From contig CANQQJ010000017.1 in NCBI GenBank assembly GCA_947625905.1, positions 1 through 63,727 on the forward strand: a DNA stretch of 63,727 bases, written 5' to 3'. The position numbers were made by a program, and so were the translations under genes. Below the pieces are notes generated by a model, which saw only the letters and a program-made list of their open reading frames with translations, did no database searches and was not told where the DNA came from. This DNA is from an uncultured Clostridia bacterium (lineage in GTDB: Bacteria; Bacillota; Clostridia; Monoglobales; Monoglobaceae). Below are positions 33,169 through 41,749 of this stretch, in pieces. Numbering within the stretch: position 1 is the first letter of the stretch; every line of letters starts with the position of its first letter.

Positions 33169-34035
33169 TTATTTATCGTACTCGGTATAGGGTCTTTTGT
33201 GCTTAAAGTATATTCCCACAAGTCCCAGTCCCGCGTGGGCCGTGATCACGGGGCCTATCTTATAGTGCGTGATCTTCGCGGGGTTCACGCGCTCGCGGAG
33301 CATATTTTCGACTATCTCCACCTTGTCGGGCGCGTCGGTGTCCATCACTATGACCTCGTTCTCCTCGGGGCTGTCCATGCGCTCCTCGGCGTAGCCCACG
33401 AGGACGGACATCGCCTTTTTGAGTCCGCGCACCTTTTTGCACGCCTCGACCAGGCCGTCGGTTATCATCAATATCGGCTTGATGTCGAGCAGGGCGCTGA
33501 TCGCCATGGTGGTCGCCTTTATCCTGCCGCCCTTTTTAAGAAACGTCAGATCGTCGACCACAAAGTAGGCCGTGTCACGCTTGTATCTGTTCTCCAAAAA
33601 CTCCACGACCTCGTCTCTTGAGGCTCCGTCTTTTATCATCTCCGCGGCCGCCAGGACCGGCATGCCTATCGCCATGGTGTACATCTCCGAATTTACTATA
33701 GAGATGTCAAAGCCCTCGTCCCTAAGGCTGTCGGCTATCATGTGGGCGGTGTTGTTTATTCCGCTGCCGTTTGCGGAGATCGAAATGTATATTATTTGGT
33801 TCTCCTTGCCGATCTCGCGGAAGATCGCCTCCATGTCCTCGGGAGACATCTGGCTGGTGGTGGGCACGTTTTCGCTGCCTCTTACCATCTCATAGAACTC
33901 CTCGGGCTCAAAATCTCCGCCCGCGGTTATGCTTTTGCCGTCTAAGTTGACCGTGAACGGCAGCACGCGGATATCGTATTTTTCAAGAAGCTGAGGCGGT
34001 ATGTCCGCTCCTCTGTCGATCATTAATTTTATCAT
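33169..34035 (-). CDS. DegV-family fatty-acid-binding protein
   Basis: A 288-residue DegV (FakB-like) protein. FakB proteins hold a fatty acid for phosphorylation by FakA. Typical landmarks: LPFTVNLDGKSI, TSQMSPEDMEAIF, ISISANGSGINNTA and the C-terminal GPVITAHAGLGLVGIYFK. No fakA is in the window. ATG 34035 is chosen by AAAAGGAG. Repeat block R6 lies just upstream. Confidence 0.9.
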   Translation of the reverse strand: MIKLMIDRGADIPPQLLEKYDIRVLPFTVNLDGKSITAGGDFEPEEFYEMVRGSENVPTTSQMSPEDMEAIFREIGKENQIIYISISANGSGINNTAHMIADSLRDEGFDISIVNSEMYTMAIGMPVLAAAEMIKDGASRDEVVEFLENRYKRDTAYFVVDDLTFLKKGGRIKATTMAISALLDIKPILMITDGLVEACKKVRGLKKAMSVLVGYAEERMDSPEENEVIVMDTDAPDKVEIVENMLRERVNPAKITHYKIGPVITAHAGLGLVGIYFKHKRPYTEYDK

Positions 34036-34071
34036 TGTTTTTTCTCCTTTTTTAATTTTTCCTCCCATTTG

Positions 34072-34460
34072 CCTCCTCCCGGGAGGAGGTGGATTTTCGC
34101 CTTTGGCGAAAAGACGGAGGTGGGAACATAGTGATCAGTGATTAGTGAATAGCGATTAGGATCCCCCCTCAGTCGGGCTTTGCCCCATTTCCGCTCACGT
34201 TAATGATTTGTGGCCTCGTTTATATGTGGAATCGGAATACGTTAGTGCCACGAACCCGCTAACGCGGCTCCGGCCACAGACAGCATTAAGGAAGCTCTTG
34301 GTCAAAATTGCAAGCAATTTTGAAAGATAGCTTTGAACCCGCAAGCAAGCTTGCTGATTATCCCCGAGGGGGCGCCGGGACGTCGAGGGCGCCGTCCCCT
34401 ACGGATTTTTGTGAAGTATTGTCGTAGGGGACAACGACCTCGGCGTCCCGCGGCCGGAGC
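34072..34460. repeat. Composite intergenic repeat block R6
   Basis: Between degV and trmL: a GCCTCCTCCCGGGAGGAGGT unit (34072-34129) that is an inverted copy of one in R4; GTGATTAG-type octamers (34131-34160); a TCCCCCCTCAGTCGGGC edge; the ~85-bp module (34191-34275); a ~100-bp module nearly identical to 8220-8318; and two GGGACG-type modules (34379-34402, 34422-34450). Its right portion is translated as the C-terminus of TrmL. Confidence 0.8.
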
Positions 34461-34968
34461 CGCTCAGCTCGCCCTCGGTCCGCAGGTTCTCGAAATCATG
34501 CCGGCGCAGAACCTCATAGGCGATTACCGCGGCGGCGTTCGACAGATTCAGCGAGCGCATATCGCTCAGCATCGGGATCCTGATACATCTGTCGTAATGC
34601 TCTTTCAAAAGCGGCTCGGGCAGGCCTTTGGTCTCCTTGCCGAAAACCAGAAATATCTCTCTGCCGCTGTCGGTATCCGCCTTGTAATCAACGTCCGAAT
34701 ACGTCAATTTGCCTTTCGTTGTGCAGTAGTAAAAGCTGCCGCTTGGGTATTTTTCAAGCACCTCGCCGAACGAGCCGTGCTCATAAAGCTCGAGCTCGGA
34801 CCAATAGTCGAGCCCCGCGCGGCGCACGCGTTTTTCGCTTATGTCGAACCCCAGCGGATGCACCAGATGGAGCGCCGCTCCGATAACGCTGCAGGTTCTT
34901 GAAATATTGCCGGTGTTTGACGGGATCTCCGGCTCAACCAGCACTATATGAAGTTTCAAATCACACAT
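34399..34968 (-). CDS. trmL: tRNA (cytidine/uridine-2'-O)-methyltransferase TrmL, with repeat-encoded tail
   Basis: A 189-residue SPOUT methyltransferase that 2'-O-methylates the wobble base of tRNA-Leu. Motifs: LVEPEIPSNTGNISRTC at the N-terminus, IFLVFGKETKGLP, and the knot RIPMLSDMRSLNLSNAAAVIAYEVLRR. TrmL is usually about 150-165 residues; the extra ~20 residues (GSGRGTPRSLSPTTILHKNP) are a translation of repeat block R6, including its GGGACG module, and the TAG is in the repeat. The core is intact. Last in the rsuA-like/pdxK/yifB/trmL operon. Confidence 0.9.
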   Translation of the reverse strand: MCDLKLHIVLVEPEIPSNTGNISRTCSVIGAALHLVHPLGFDISEKRVRRAGLDYWSELELYEHGSFGEVLEKYPSGSFYYCTTKGKLTYSDVDYKADTDSGREIFLVFGKETKGLPEPLLKEHYDRCIRIPMLSDMRSLNLSNAAAVIAYEVLRRHDFENLRTEGELSGSGRGTPRSLSPTTILHKNP

Positions 34969-34983
34969 CTCCGTTTTATAAAA

Positions 34984-36516
34984 TTATGCCCAGAATTTGC
35001 GGTCAAGCGAGCGGTACTGAATCGCCTCGGCTATATGCTCCGCCTCGATCCTCTCGCTGCCGCCCAGGTCCGCGATGGTGCGCGCCACCTTGAGCACCCT
35101 GTTGTAGGCTCTGCCGCTCATTCCCATGCTGTCAAAGGCCGCTCTGAGCATCGAGTTCGCCTCACGGCTCAGCACGCAGTATTTTTCGCACATGGCGGGC
35201 GTCAGACCGCTGTTTGAATGTATCCCGCTGCCCCTAAAACGCTCTGTCTGTATCTGCCTCGCGCGGTTCACTCTTTTCTTGATCGAAGCCGAGGATTCGG
35301 GCTTTTCCCGGCTGTCCAGATCGTCGTACTCAACGGCGGGAACCTCGATGTGCAGGTCGATCCTGTCAAGCAGCGGGCCGCTTATCTTGCTCAGATAGCT
35401 CTGTATCTTTTTCGGAGTGCAGGTGCAGTCGTGCTTTCTGTCGCCGTGATAGCCGCAGGGGCACGGGTTCATGGACGCCACCAGCATAATGTTGCAGGGA
35501 TACGAAAACGAGCCCTGGACCCTGGTTATCGTAACGACGCCGTCCTCAAGGGGCTGACGCATTACCTCAAGAGCGTCCTTGCGGAACTCGGGCAGCTCGT
35601 CCAGAAACAGCACGCCGTTGTGCGACAGACTGATCTCGCCCGGCTTGGGATTGCTGCCGCCGCCCGACAGCGCCACCGCCGACACCGTGTGGTGCGGGCT
35701 GCGGAACGGACGCGTCAGTATCATTGGCGCGCCCTTGGGCATCTTGCCCGCTATGCTGTGGATCTTCGTGGCCTCCAGTGCCTCGTCAAACGTCAGATCG
35801 GGCAGTATTGTCGGAAGCCTCTGTGCGAGCATGGTTTTTCCGGAGCCCGGAGGACCGATGAGCAGAATGTTGTGTCCGCCCGCAGCGGCCACCTCCATGG
35901 CGCGCTTCACGTTCTCCTGACCCTTGACCTCGGAAAAATCATAGGGATGCGCCGACGCCCTGCCGAAAATTTCTTTTATGTTTATCGTTGTGGGCTTGAT
36001 GCGCGCACGCCCGGTCAGGTGGTCGCTAAGCTGCTTGAGCGACTTCACGCCGTACACGGTGACGCCCTCGACGACCGCCGCCTCCTCGGCGTTGGAATCG
36101 GGCACGTATACCTCGGTCATGCCCGATTGGTACGCCTTTATGACCATCGGCAGCACGCCGTCCACACCGCGCACCGCGCCGTCAAGCGAGAGCTCGCCCA
36201 AAAACATCGCCTTTGAAAGATCGCCGCAAAAAACCTGCTCAGACGCGGTCAGCAGCCCCACCGTTATGGGAAGATCAAGGCAGGCTCCCTCTTTTTTCAC
36301 GTCGGCGGGCGCCAGATTTATCACTATCCGCTTGCCCGGCACCACATAGCCCGCGGTGTTCATCGCGCTCCTGATGCGCTCCTTAGACTCGCGCACGGGC
36401 GCGTCGGGCAGACCGACGATCTCCCAAGCGGGAAAGCCGCCGCTCACGCTCGTCTCAACGCTGATTATGTAGCCGTCAATGCCCTTAAGACCGCAGCTGT
36501 TGATTTTTGTAATCAT
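34984..36516 (-). CDS. YifB/ComM family Mg-chelatase-like AAA+ ATPase
   Basis: A 510-residue protein with an N-terminal Lon-S16-like domain (ISVETSVSGGFPAWEIVGLPD, to ~170) and an AAA+ Mg-chelatase domain (~190-400: Walker A GPPGSGKTMLAQRL, Walker B GVLFLDELPEF, then a zinc-like Cys cluster MNPCPCGYHGDRKHDCTC). The C-terminal lid domain ends in YNRVLKVARTIADLGG. ComM relatives promote branch migration during integration of transformed DNA. Length and motifs are normal. Confidence 0.93.
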   Translation of the reverse strand: MITKINSCGLKGIDGYIISVETSVSGGFPAWEIVGLPDAPVRESKERIRSAMNTAGYVVPGKRIVINLAPADVKKEGACLDLPITVGLLTASEQVFCGDLSKAMFLGELSLDGAVRGVDGVLPMVIKAYQSGMTEVYVPDSNAEEAAVVEGVTVYGVKSLKQLSDHLTGRARIKPTTINIKEIFGRASAHPYDFSEVKGQENVKRAMEVAAAGGHNILLIGPPGSGKTMLAQRLPTILPDLTFDEALEATKIHSIAGKMPKGAPMILTRPFRSPHHTVSAVALSGGGSNPKPGEISLSHNGVLFLDELPEFRKDALEVMRQPLEDGVVTITRVQGSFSYPCNIMLVASMNPCPCGYHGDRKHDCTCTPKKIQSYLSKISGPLLDRIDLHIEVPAVEYDDLDSREKPESSASIKKRVNRARQIQTERFRGSGIHSNSGLTPAMCEKYCVLSREANSMLRAAFDSMGMSGRAYNRVLKVARTIADLGGSERIEAEHIAEAIQYRSLDRKFWA

Positions 36517-36530
36517 GTTTTCACCGTCCT

Positions 36531-37430
36531 CTATATTTCAACGTATCTCTTGTCATACTCGGTTTTATTGAAGTAGCTCGCAAGCACGGGCTCAAACAGC
36601 ACGCCCTCGCGGATCTTTATCTCAGGATGGCGGATGGTGGCCTGTATCGCCTTGTACACGAATCCCGCGGCTATGTTCGCCGCCTCGATTATGCTCTCGC
36701 CCTTGAGCAAGGCTCCGGTCAGCACCGAGGTGTACACGTCGCCCGTGCCGTGGAACAGGCGGTTCACATAGCCGCAGTCCACCTTGTAGCACTTGCCCGT
36801 ATCGCCGTCGTACACCGCCACGCACATCGAGTTTTCGGAATCCATCACGCTGGTTATCGCGACGTGCTTTGCGCCGAGCTCCGACAGCTTTTTCAGGTAA
36901 TGCTTTATCATAGCGTTGTTTACGGGTCTGCCGGGATATTTCTCGTCTATCAGCAGGCAAGCCTCGGTGACGTTGGGCGTTATTACGTCCACCGCGCCGC
37001 ACAGCTCCTTCATGCCGTCCAGCAGCGCCGCCACGCTCTCGGAATAAAATCCGTTGTTCACAAGCTCGCTGTCGCCCATTACCGGGTCGACCACGGTCAG
37101 CGCACCGTAGGCTTTGGCCTGTTTCATAAAATCCATCAGTATGCCGAGCTGCTCGGGGCTGCCCATATATCCGCTGTATACCGCGTCGAACCTGAGCCCG
37201 AGCTTGTTCCAGTGGTCAATTATGCCGCGCATCTGCCCGGTCAGGTCGCAGAAGGTGTAGTCCTTGAACTCGTATGTGTGGGTCGACAGCACCGCCGTCG
37301 GCAGCGGACAGACCTCTATCCCCATGGCGGATATGATCGGAATGACCTCGGTCAGCGAGACCTTGCCGAAGCCCGACAGGTCATGCACCGCGCAGACCCG
37401 CGGTATCGCGTTGTGTATCTTGTTTTGCAT
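36531..37430 (-). CDS. Pyridoxal/pyridoxamine kinase
   Basis: A 299-residue ribokinase-fold kinase that phosphorylates B6 vitamers. Landmarks: HDLSGFGKVSLTEVIPIIS, LSTHTYEFKDYTF, VDPVMGD, ITPNVTEACLL, and the anion hole and catalytic Asp in FHGTGDVYTSVL. This is the clostridial 'pyridoxamine kinase' (PdxY-like) type. It is cotranscribed with an rsuA-type gene upstream and yifB downstream (gaps of 18 and 14 bp). Confidence 0.9.
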   Translation of the reverse strand: MQNKIHNAIPRVCAVHDLSGFGKVSLTEVIPIISAMGIEVCPLPTAVLSTHTYEFKDYTFCDLTGQMRGIIDHWNKLGLRFDAVYSGYMGSPEQLGILMDFMKQAKAYGALTVVDPVMGDSELVNNGFYSESVAALLDGMKELCGAVDVITPNVTEACLLIDEKYPGRPVNNAMIKHYLKKLSELGAKHVAITSVMDSENSMCVAVYDGDTGKCYKVDCGYVNRLFHGTGDVYTSVLTGALLKGESIIEAANIAAGFVYKAIQATIRHPEIKIREGVLFEPVLASYFNKTEYDKRYVEI

Positions 37431-37448
37431 TATATTATATCTCCAATC

Positions 37449-38150
37449 CTATTTGTTCTCAAGCGCCCACAGCTCGCTCTCGGTAAGCTCGCGCGCCTCG
37501 CCGGGGGCCAGGCTCTCGTCAAGGCTGAGGCCGCCCATCCCGATTCGCCTCAGGCTCAAAACGTTTTTGCCGACCGCCGCGAACATGCGCTTCACCTGGT
37601 GGAACTTGCCCTCGTATATAACGACCCGCGCGGTCGTCTCCCCGATCGACTCAAGCTCCGCGGGTTTGCAGACATACCCGTCGTCAAGCTTAACGCCGCG
37701 CTTAAAGAGCGCCGCGTCCGATTCCGTCACCGCGCCGTCAAGCTCGGCGATATACGTCTTGGGAACGTGGCTTTTGGGACTGAGTATCCTGTGCGCCAGG
37801 GCGCCGTCGTTGGTGATAAGGCTCAGGCCCTCGGTGTCGATATCCAGCCGCCCGGCTGGGAACAAGCTCATGTGCTTAAATTCCTCGGGCGCAAAGTCTA
37901 TGACCGTCGGATATTTTTTGTCATAAACGGCGGACACGCAGCCCTTGGGCTTGTTCAGCATTATATACACGAACTCGCGGTAGACCGTGGGAACGCCGTC
38001 GGCGTATATTTTGTCGCGCTTCGGCTCAACGCTTGTCTCGGGCGAGATTTTTTCTCTGCCCTCAACGCGGACCCTGCCGCCCTTTATCATTTTCTTGACA
38101 TCCTTTCGGGAGCCGAGCCCCAGCGACGCCAAATATTTATCAAGTCTCAT
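37449..38150 (-). CDS. RsuA/RluB-family rRNA pseudouridine synthase
   Basis: A 233-residue pseudouridine synthase. An S4 RNA-binding domain (MRLDKYLASLGLGSRKDVKKM, 1-~60) precedes the catalytic domain with GRLDIDTEGLSLITNDG, whose Asp is catalytic. YIAELDGAV and FHQVKRMF follow. Probably modifies 16S rRNA position 516 like RsuA; RluB/E/F specificity cannot be excluded. First gene of a four-gene operon reaching trmL. Ribosome binding site AAAAGGATATAAA. Confidence 0.9.
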   Translation of the reverse strand: MRLDKYLASLGLGSRKDVKKMIKGGRVRVEGREKISPETSVEPKRDKIYADGVPTVYREFVYIMLNKPKGCVSAVYDKKYPTVIDFAPEEFKHMSLFPAGRLDIDTEGLSLITNDGALAHRILSPKSHVPKTYIAELDGAVTESDAALFKRGVKLDDGYVCKPAELESIGETTARVVIYEGKFHQVKRMFAAVGKNVLSLRRIGMGGLSLDESLAPGEARELTESELWALENK

Positions 38151-38260
38151 TTTATATCCTTTTTATAAATCTTCGCTCTTATCATAATTTTGCCGAAAAT
38201 TAAATATACTGATTAATATACGGCGCCGAGCGGTCCGCCGTTTGCAAAGGAGTGCGGCTC

Positions 38261-38707
38261 ATGAAGAAATTTCTCAAAAAGTACAAGTACAAGCTGATAT
38301 TCATAGCGGCCGCCGCGGCTTTGATCGCGGTGATCTTCGCGCTGTTTTCGGTCGACGGCGCCGAGAACCGCCGCAATATTGAGTTTATCGAGTCGTTCGG
38401 CTGGCGGGTGGACGACGCGCCCGCGGACATATCGCACATGACGGTGCCCGAGGATATGGGCGGCGTGTATCTGATACACTCGGAGATCTCGGCGGTCGGC
38501 GGCAGCTCGCTCACCGATTACCGGGGCAAAACCGTCACCCGCTACTCGTATAAGGTCATAAACCACAGCGGCTCCGAAAAAGGCAGGATACGCGCCGACG
38601 TCTTTGTGTACAGGTCGGACATAATCGCGGCCGACATCTCGGACATCTCGCCGGGCGGAAGCACGGCGCCGATCTCCGACGTTTCGCTTATGACCACGGC
38701 TCAATAA
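38261..38707 (+). CDS. Membrane-anchored DUF4830-type protein
   Basis: A 148-residue protein with a basic start, a single N-terminal transmembrane helix (LIFIAAAAALIAVIFALFSV), and an extracytoplasmic domain (about 35-148) that begins with FIESFGWRVDDAP, the recognisable DUF4830 segment. Function unknown. Start is ATG 38261: the upstream GTG at 38252 is part of the AAAGGAGTG ribosome binding site. Divergent from the rsuA-like operon. Confidence 0.7.
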   Translation: MKKFLKKYKYKLIFIAAAAALIAVIFALFSVDGAENRRNIEFIESFGWRVDDAPADISHMTVPEDMGGVYLIHSEISAVGGSSLTDYRGKTVTRYSYKVINHSGSEKGRIRADVFVYRSDIIAADISDISPGGSTAPISDVSLMTTAQ

Positions 38708-38796
38708 ACATACTAAAAATATTATATCATAACGCGGCCTTTCATGCAACAAAAAACCAAATATTTAAAAATTTTCAAAAAATTTATAATTTACTA

Positions 38797-38825
38797 TTGC
38801 TATTTGCTAAAAAATATTATATAAT
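38797..38825 (+). promoter_or_regulatory. Promoter of hpf
   Basis: TTGCTA (38797-38802), 17 bp, TATAAT (38820-38825), followed by a ~60-base AT-rich leader. Confidence 0.6.
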
Positions 38826-38893
38826 GTGAACATAACAAAAGCTTGCAAAAAAAGTTTATTAGTTAAATTATACAACAGACCGGAGGTATTATC

Positions 38894-39433
38894 ATGACTT
38901 ACAACATTATTACAAAGAAATTCAGTTTGTCGGATACCAGCAAAGACAAGATCCTCTCAAAGGTTAAGAGACTGGACAAGTTTTTTGACGATAACTCCAA
39001 CGAGTGCAAGATCATAGTTTCGGAGTTTAAGGACGACATAATCGTTGAGATCACCTTCCGCTACAAGGGATTCATTATCCGCGCCGAGGACAAGGACCGC
39101 GACCTGCTGACAGCGGTTGACGATTGCCTCAGCGCCATCGACAGACAGATCAGAAAGAACAAGACCAAGCTCTCAAAGCGTCTCCGCGGCGGCGGATTTG
39201 ACGAGTATGTGGCGTTAACGCCCGAGCCCGAGCCGATCGAGGAGGAGACCGAGTTCAAGATCATCAAGACCAAGAGGATCTCCGCAAAGCCGATGATGCC
39301 CGAGGAGGCCATCCTCCAGATGAACATGCTGGGCCACTCGTTCTTTATCTTTAACAATCCCGACACCATGACGCCCAACATCGTCTATAAGAGAAAGGAC
39401 GGAAACTACGCCTTGATCGAGCTTGACGAATAA
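38894..39433 (+). CDS. hpf: Ribosome hibernation-promoting factor, long form
   Basis: A 179-residue long HPF that dimerises 70S ribosomes into inactive 100S particles in stationary phase. The N-terminal YfiA domain (1-~105, NIITKKFSLSDTSKDKILSKV) binds the decoding site. A Pro/Glu linker (TPEPEPIEEETEFKIIKTKR) joins the C-terminal dimerisation domain (AILQMNMLGHSFFIFNNPD, NIVYKRKDGNYALIE). A clean terminator follows. Confidence 0.93.
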   Translation: MTYNIITKKFSLSDTSKDKILSKVKRLDKFFDDNSNECKIIVSEFKDDIIVEITFRYKGFIIRAEDKDRDLLTAVDDCLSAIDRQIRKNKTKLSKRLRGGGFDEYVALTPEPEPIEEETEFKIIKTKRISAKPMMPEEAILQMNMLGHSFFIFNNPDTMTPNIVYKRKDGNYALIELDE

Positions 39434-39444
39434 TTGGAATACGC

Positions 39445-39478
39445 AGCCGGCCCCCCTTCAGGGGAGCCGGCTTTTGGT
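39445..39478 (+). terminator. Terminator after hpf
   Basis: AGCCGGCCCCCC / GGGGAGCCGGCT stem with CTTTT following. Confidence 0.8.
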
Positions 39479-39562
39479 TAAATTTGTGCTGCAACCAAGC
39501 TGCTTTAACTGAAAAAGCGCGCCGCCGAAGCGCCGCGCCAAAAAACGCTTCGCTCCGGGTAG

Positions 39563-39675
39563 TTGCCGTACTAACCGTATTTAGCATTGAATAGAACAAG
39601 CGTTATAAAGAGCAAGCATTTTTTGCAACAAAAAGCTTGTTCCAATCAAAGCATATTATTCAATTAGTACGGCAA
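39563..39675. repeat. MITE-like 113-bp imperfect palindrome
   Basis: Perfect 12-bp terminal inverted repeats, TTGCCGTACTAA (39563-39574) and TTAGTACGGCAA (39664-39675). A second inner pair, GAACAAGC / GCTTGTTC (39594-39601 and 39635-39642), extends the symmetry with few mismatches. It has no ORF. It looks like a non-autonomous transposable element or a long structured element. It occupies most of the 410-bp gap between hpf and the relB-like gene, along with a GCGCCGCCGAAGCGC-type hairpin at about 39515-39556. Confidence 0.55.
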
Positions 39676-39784
39676 TATAACTTTATCATATTTTATTATA
39701 ATTGTCAAGATTATAAATCATTTAATTTTTCATATTAAATACTTGTAAAATAGGATAATAAACGATAATTTTATTTGCAAGCTA

Positions 39785-39813
39785 TTGACATTGCGCGTAA
39801 TATGTATTATAAT
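39785..39813 (+). promoter_or_regulatory. Promoter of the RelB/YafQ locus
   Basis: TTGACA (39785-39790), 17 bp, TATAAT (39808-39813): a perfect consensus. Confidence 0.85.
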
Positions 39814-39844
39814 ATAAATACTAATTTTAAAGGAGTTGATTTTT

Positions 39845-40120
39845 ATGGCATCGACAAATGTCACTATCAGAATGGACAAGGACTTAAAAAATCAGGCGGA
39901 TGAATTGTTCTCGGTGCTCGGGCTGAGTTTTTCCACGGCTGTCGGCGTGTTCTGCCGCCAGGCGGTAATGCGCGGCAAGATCCCCTTTGAGCTTGCTGCC
40001 GATAGGCCCAACCCCGAGACCCTCGCCGCGATGCAGGAAATAGAGGACAAAATAAGCGGAAAGATAGAGTCAAGGCGCTTCACAAGCGTTGATGAACTCT
40101 TTGAGGATTTGGACGCATGA
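39845..40120 (+). CDS. RelB/DinJ-family antitoxin
   Basis: A 91-residue antitoxin with a ribbon-helix-helix start (MASTNVTIRMDKDLKNQADELFSVLG), the FSTAVGVFCRQAVMRGKIPFEL segment typical of DinJ/RelB, and an acidic C-terminal tail for toxin binding. ATG 39845 is set by AAGGAG; the longer frame starting at 39836 is within the ribosome binding site. Overlaps the toxin start by 4 bp. Confidence 0.9.
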   Translation: MASTNVTIRMDKDLKNQADELFSVLGLSFSTAVGVFCRQAVMRGKIPFELAADRPNPETLAAMQEIEDKISGKIESRRFTSVDELFEDLDA

Positions 40121-40392
40121 AGTACGAAATAGATTATTCAACAAGATTTAAGAAAGACTATAAATTAATCAAAAAGAGAGGCTTTGACATTTCGCTGCTT
40201 AAAAAGACAATCGAGCTTCTCGCAAACGGTCAAGAGCTCCCGCCGGAATACAAAGATCACGCGCTCAAAGGCAAATTCATCGGTTATCGCGAATGTCATA
40301 TAACTTCCGACTGGCTTTTGGTATACAAAATAGCAAACAATATGCTGATGTTATTCTTATCGCGTACCGGAACGCACAGCGATTTGTTTTGA
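40117..40392 (+). CDS. YafQ-family mRNA interferase toxin
   Basis: A 91-residue RelE-superfamily toxin of the YafQ type. Landmarks: RFKKDYKLIKKRG, LPPEYKDHALKGKFIGYRECHITSDWLLVYKI, and the C-terminal RTGTHSDLF with the His and Phe of the active site. YafQ cuts in-frame Lys codons in mRNA on the ribosome. ATGA overlap with the RelB-like antitoxin. A hairpin follows at 40422-40440. Confidence 0.92.
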   Translation: MKYEIDYSTRFKKDYKLIKKRGFDISLLKKTIELLANGQELPPEYKDHALKGKFIGYRECHITSDWLLVYKIANNMLMLFLSRTGTHSDLF

Positions 40393-40476
40393 TCTTTATC
40401 CGCTCCCGTGAAAAATTGCGGATCCGCGCCTTGCGCGGATGGCGCGGCGGTGATATAATTTAATTTGAAAATAACA

Positions 40477-40502
40477 ACCGGTCCCTCTTATCGGGGACCG
40501 GC
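40477..40502. terminator. Bidirectional terminator
   Basis: CCGGTCCC-TCTTATC-GGGGACCGG stem between the converging YafQ and lipoprotein-like genes. Confidence 0.7.
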
Positions 40503-40518
40503 TGTTTATAAAGTCTGA

Positions 40519-41493
40519 TCAATTATTCATCATTTCCTCTTTTATCTCATTTTGCTGTCTCTCCGCGGAAAAGCTGCCGCCAAAAGCATATTGATCCTCT
40601 ATCGGAACAAGCTTTCTGAAAGCCTTGCTTATCTCATAGCACTCTTTCGCGCCCGAGCGGCCGCTCCGATCATAATCCGTGGCCCATCTGTCCATAATAT
40701 GGTACCTGCCGTTTTTCACCGCCTCGATCACGCATCTGTCGCCATCACTACCCAATGTGTTGTCGGTCACGAGAGTATGCCAAAAATCGGCGTTTTCGAA
40801 AGCTTCTTTAAGCCCGTTAACCTGATCTTTTGTCAGGTTGTATGTTTTTGTCGTTATGTTTTCATCATGGTCCCGCATGCCGTAAACCAGCTCGCCGCCG
40901 CTTTTGGTGACGGTGACCTTGATCATGTCATAGGCGGCAGTCATGGACGGCACATATAGACAGCGGTATATTTCCCCGCCGCTGTCGCGAATGGTTTTCT
41001 CGCCGAAATTTTCAAGAAGCCCCGAGTAAAAATTGTCATTGTACAAATCGACACCTTGTATAACGCTGACCGACGGCGCGTTGTCTATGATCCGCGACTC
41101 GAATCTTGCGAAATTTATATTATGCTTTCTGAGCAATTCCGTTACATAACTTTCATTGTTTACTGTTTCCTCCGCTTTCTCGGGGTTATAAATTTGGATA
41201 ACTCGGATTATCCGATCTCCGCTCTTGAGCTCATCCGATATTTTTTCAAAACCGGTCTCCGCTTTTTTGTAAACACGCCTTAAATTCGGCTGCGGCTCGT
41301 TTTCCTTTTTGGTCATGACCGCGTATCTGGCGCCTTCGGGCGATATATTATCATCCTCGTACCAAAAATATAAAAGCGTTTCGGTCCTCAAATAGGATGA
41401 AGTTTGATCTGCGCGGTTTTTATAAATCAGCAGTCCCGCGCAGCATCCCGCGGCGATCAATAATACCAAGACGATCAACAAAGTTTTTTTCAT
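40519..41493 (-). CDS. Exported or membrane-anchored protein of unknown function
   Basis: A 324-residue protein with a hydrophobic N-terminus (TLLIVLVLLIAAGCCAGLLIY) that could be a lipoprotein signal (IAAGC) or a signal anchor. The extracytoplasmic part has no family that I recognise. It is polar, with a ~160-residue C-terminal region containing a WHTLVTDNTLGSDGDRCVIEA segment. No operon partner: it is convergent with YafQ on one side and separated from the PIN locus on the other. Confidence 0.6.
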   Translation of the reverse strand: MKKTLLIVLVLLIAAGCCAGLLIYKNRADQTSSYLRTETLLYFWYEDDNISPEGARYAVMTKKENEPQPNLRRVYKKAETGFEKISDELKSGDRIIRVIQIYNPEKAEETVNNESYVTELLRKHNINFARFESRIIDNAPSVSVIQGVDLYNDNFYSGLLENFGEKTIRDSGGEIYRCLYVPSMTAAYDMIKVTVTKSGGELVYGMRDHDENITTKTYNLTKDQVNGLKEAFENADFWHTLVTDNTLGSDGDRCVIEAVKNGRYHIMDRWATDYDRSGRSGAKECYEISKAFRKLVPIEDQYAFGGSFSAERQQNEIKEEMMNN

Positions 41494-41540
41494 AATTCCG
41501 CTCCCCTAATATTCAATCCTGGACGGTACCCGGCACTGAA

Positions 41541-41747
41541 CTAAGTGTTTTGATTATTGATAAAATCCATAGCAACATCACTTAATTCGCGCACTGTTTC
41601 ATCGCTAAACAAATCTTTTTGCCATTCAGTATAATCAAACGGCTCTTTTATTATAAGACTGATAAAACGCTCGGCATCAACCTTACCCAAACCGGTGAGC
41701 AAGATATTCATGCCGTCGCGCTTTACAACCGAATCCGTGCGTATCAT
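41541..41747 (-). CDS. Small partner of a PIN-domain protein, possible antitoxin
   Basis: A 68-residue protein: basic start, MNILLTGLGKVDAERFISLIIKEPFDYTEWQKDLF core and a helical acidic tail. It begins 2 bp after the PIN gene with GGAGG as ribosome binding site. I recall similar small proteins beside this type of PIN gene in other genomes; an antitoxin or protein-inhibitor role is inferred from context. The order (PIN gene first) is the reverse of most type II loci. Confidence 0.6.
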   Translation of the reverse strand: MIRTDSVVKRDGMNILLTGLGKVDAERFISLIIKEPFDYTEWQKDLFSDETVRELSDVAMDFINNQNT

Positions 41748-41749
41748 AA

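Noticed and set aside
36627..38168. A 513-codon plus-strand open frame
   Set aside because: It is antisense to pdxK and the rsuA-like gene, has atypical composition (His/Val/Arg-rich) and no ribosome binding site; both minus-strand genes are complete and well recognised.
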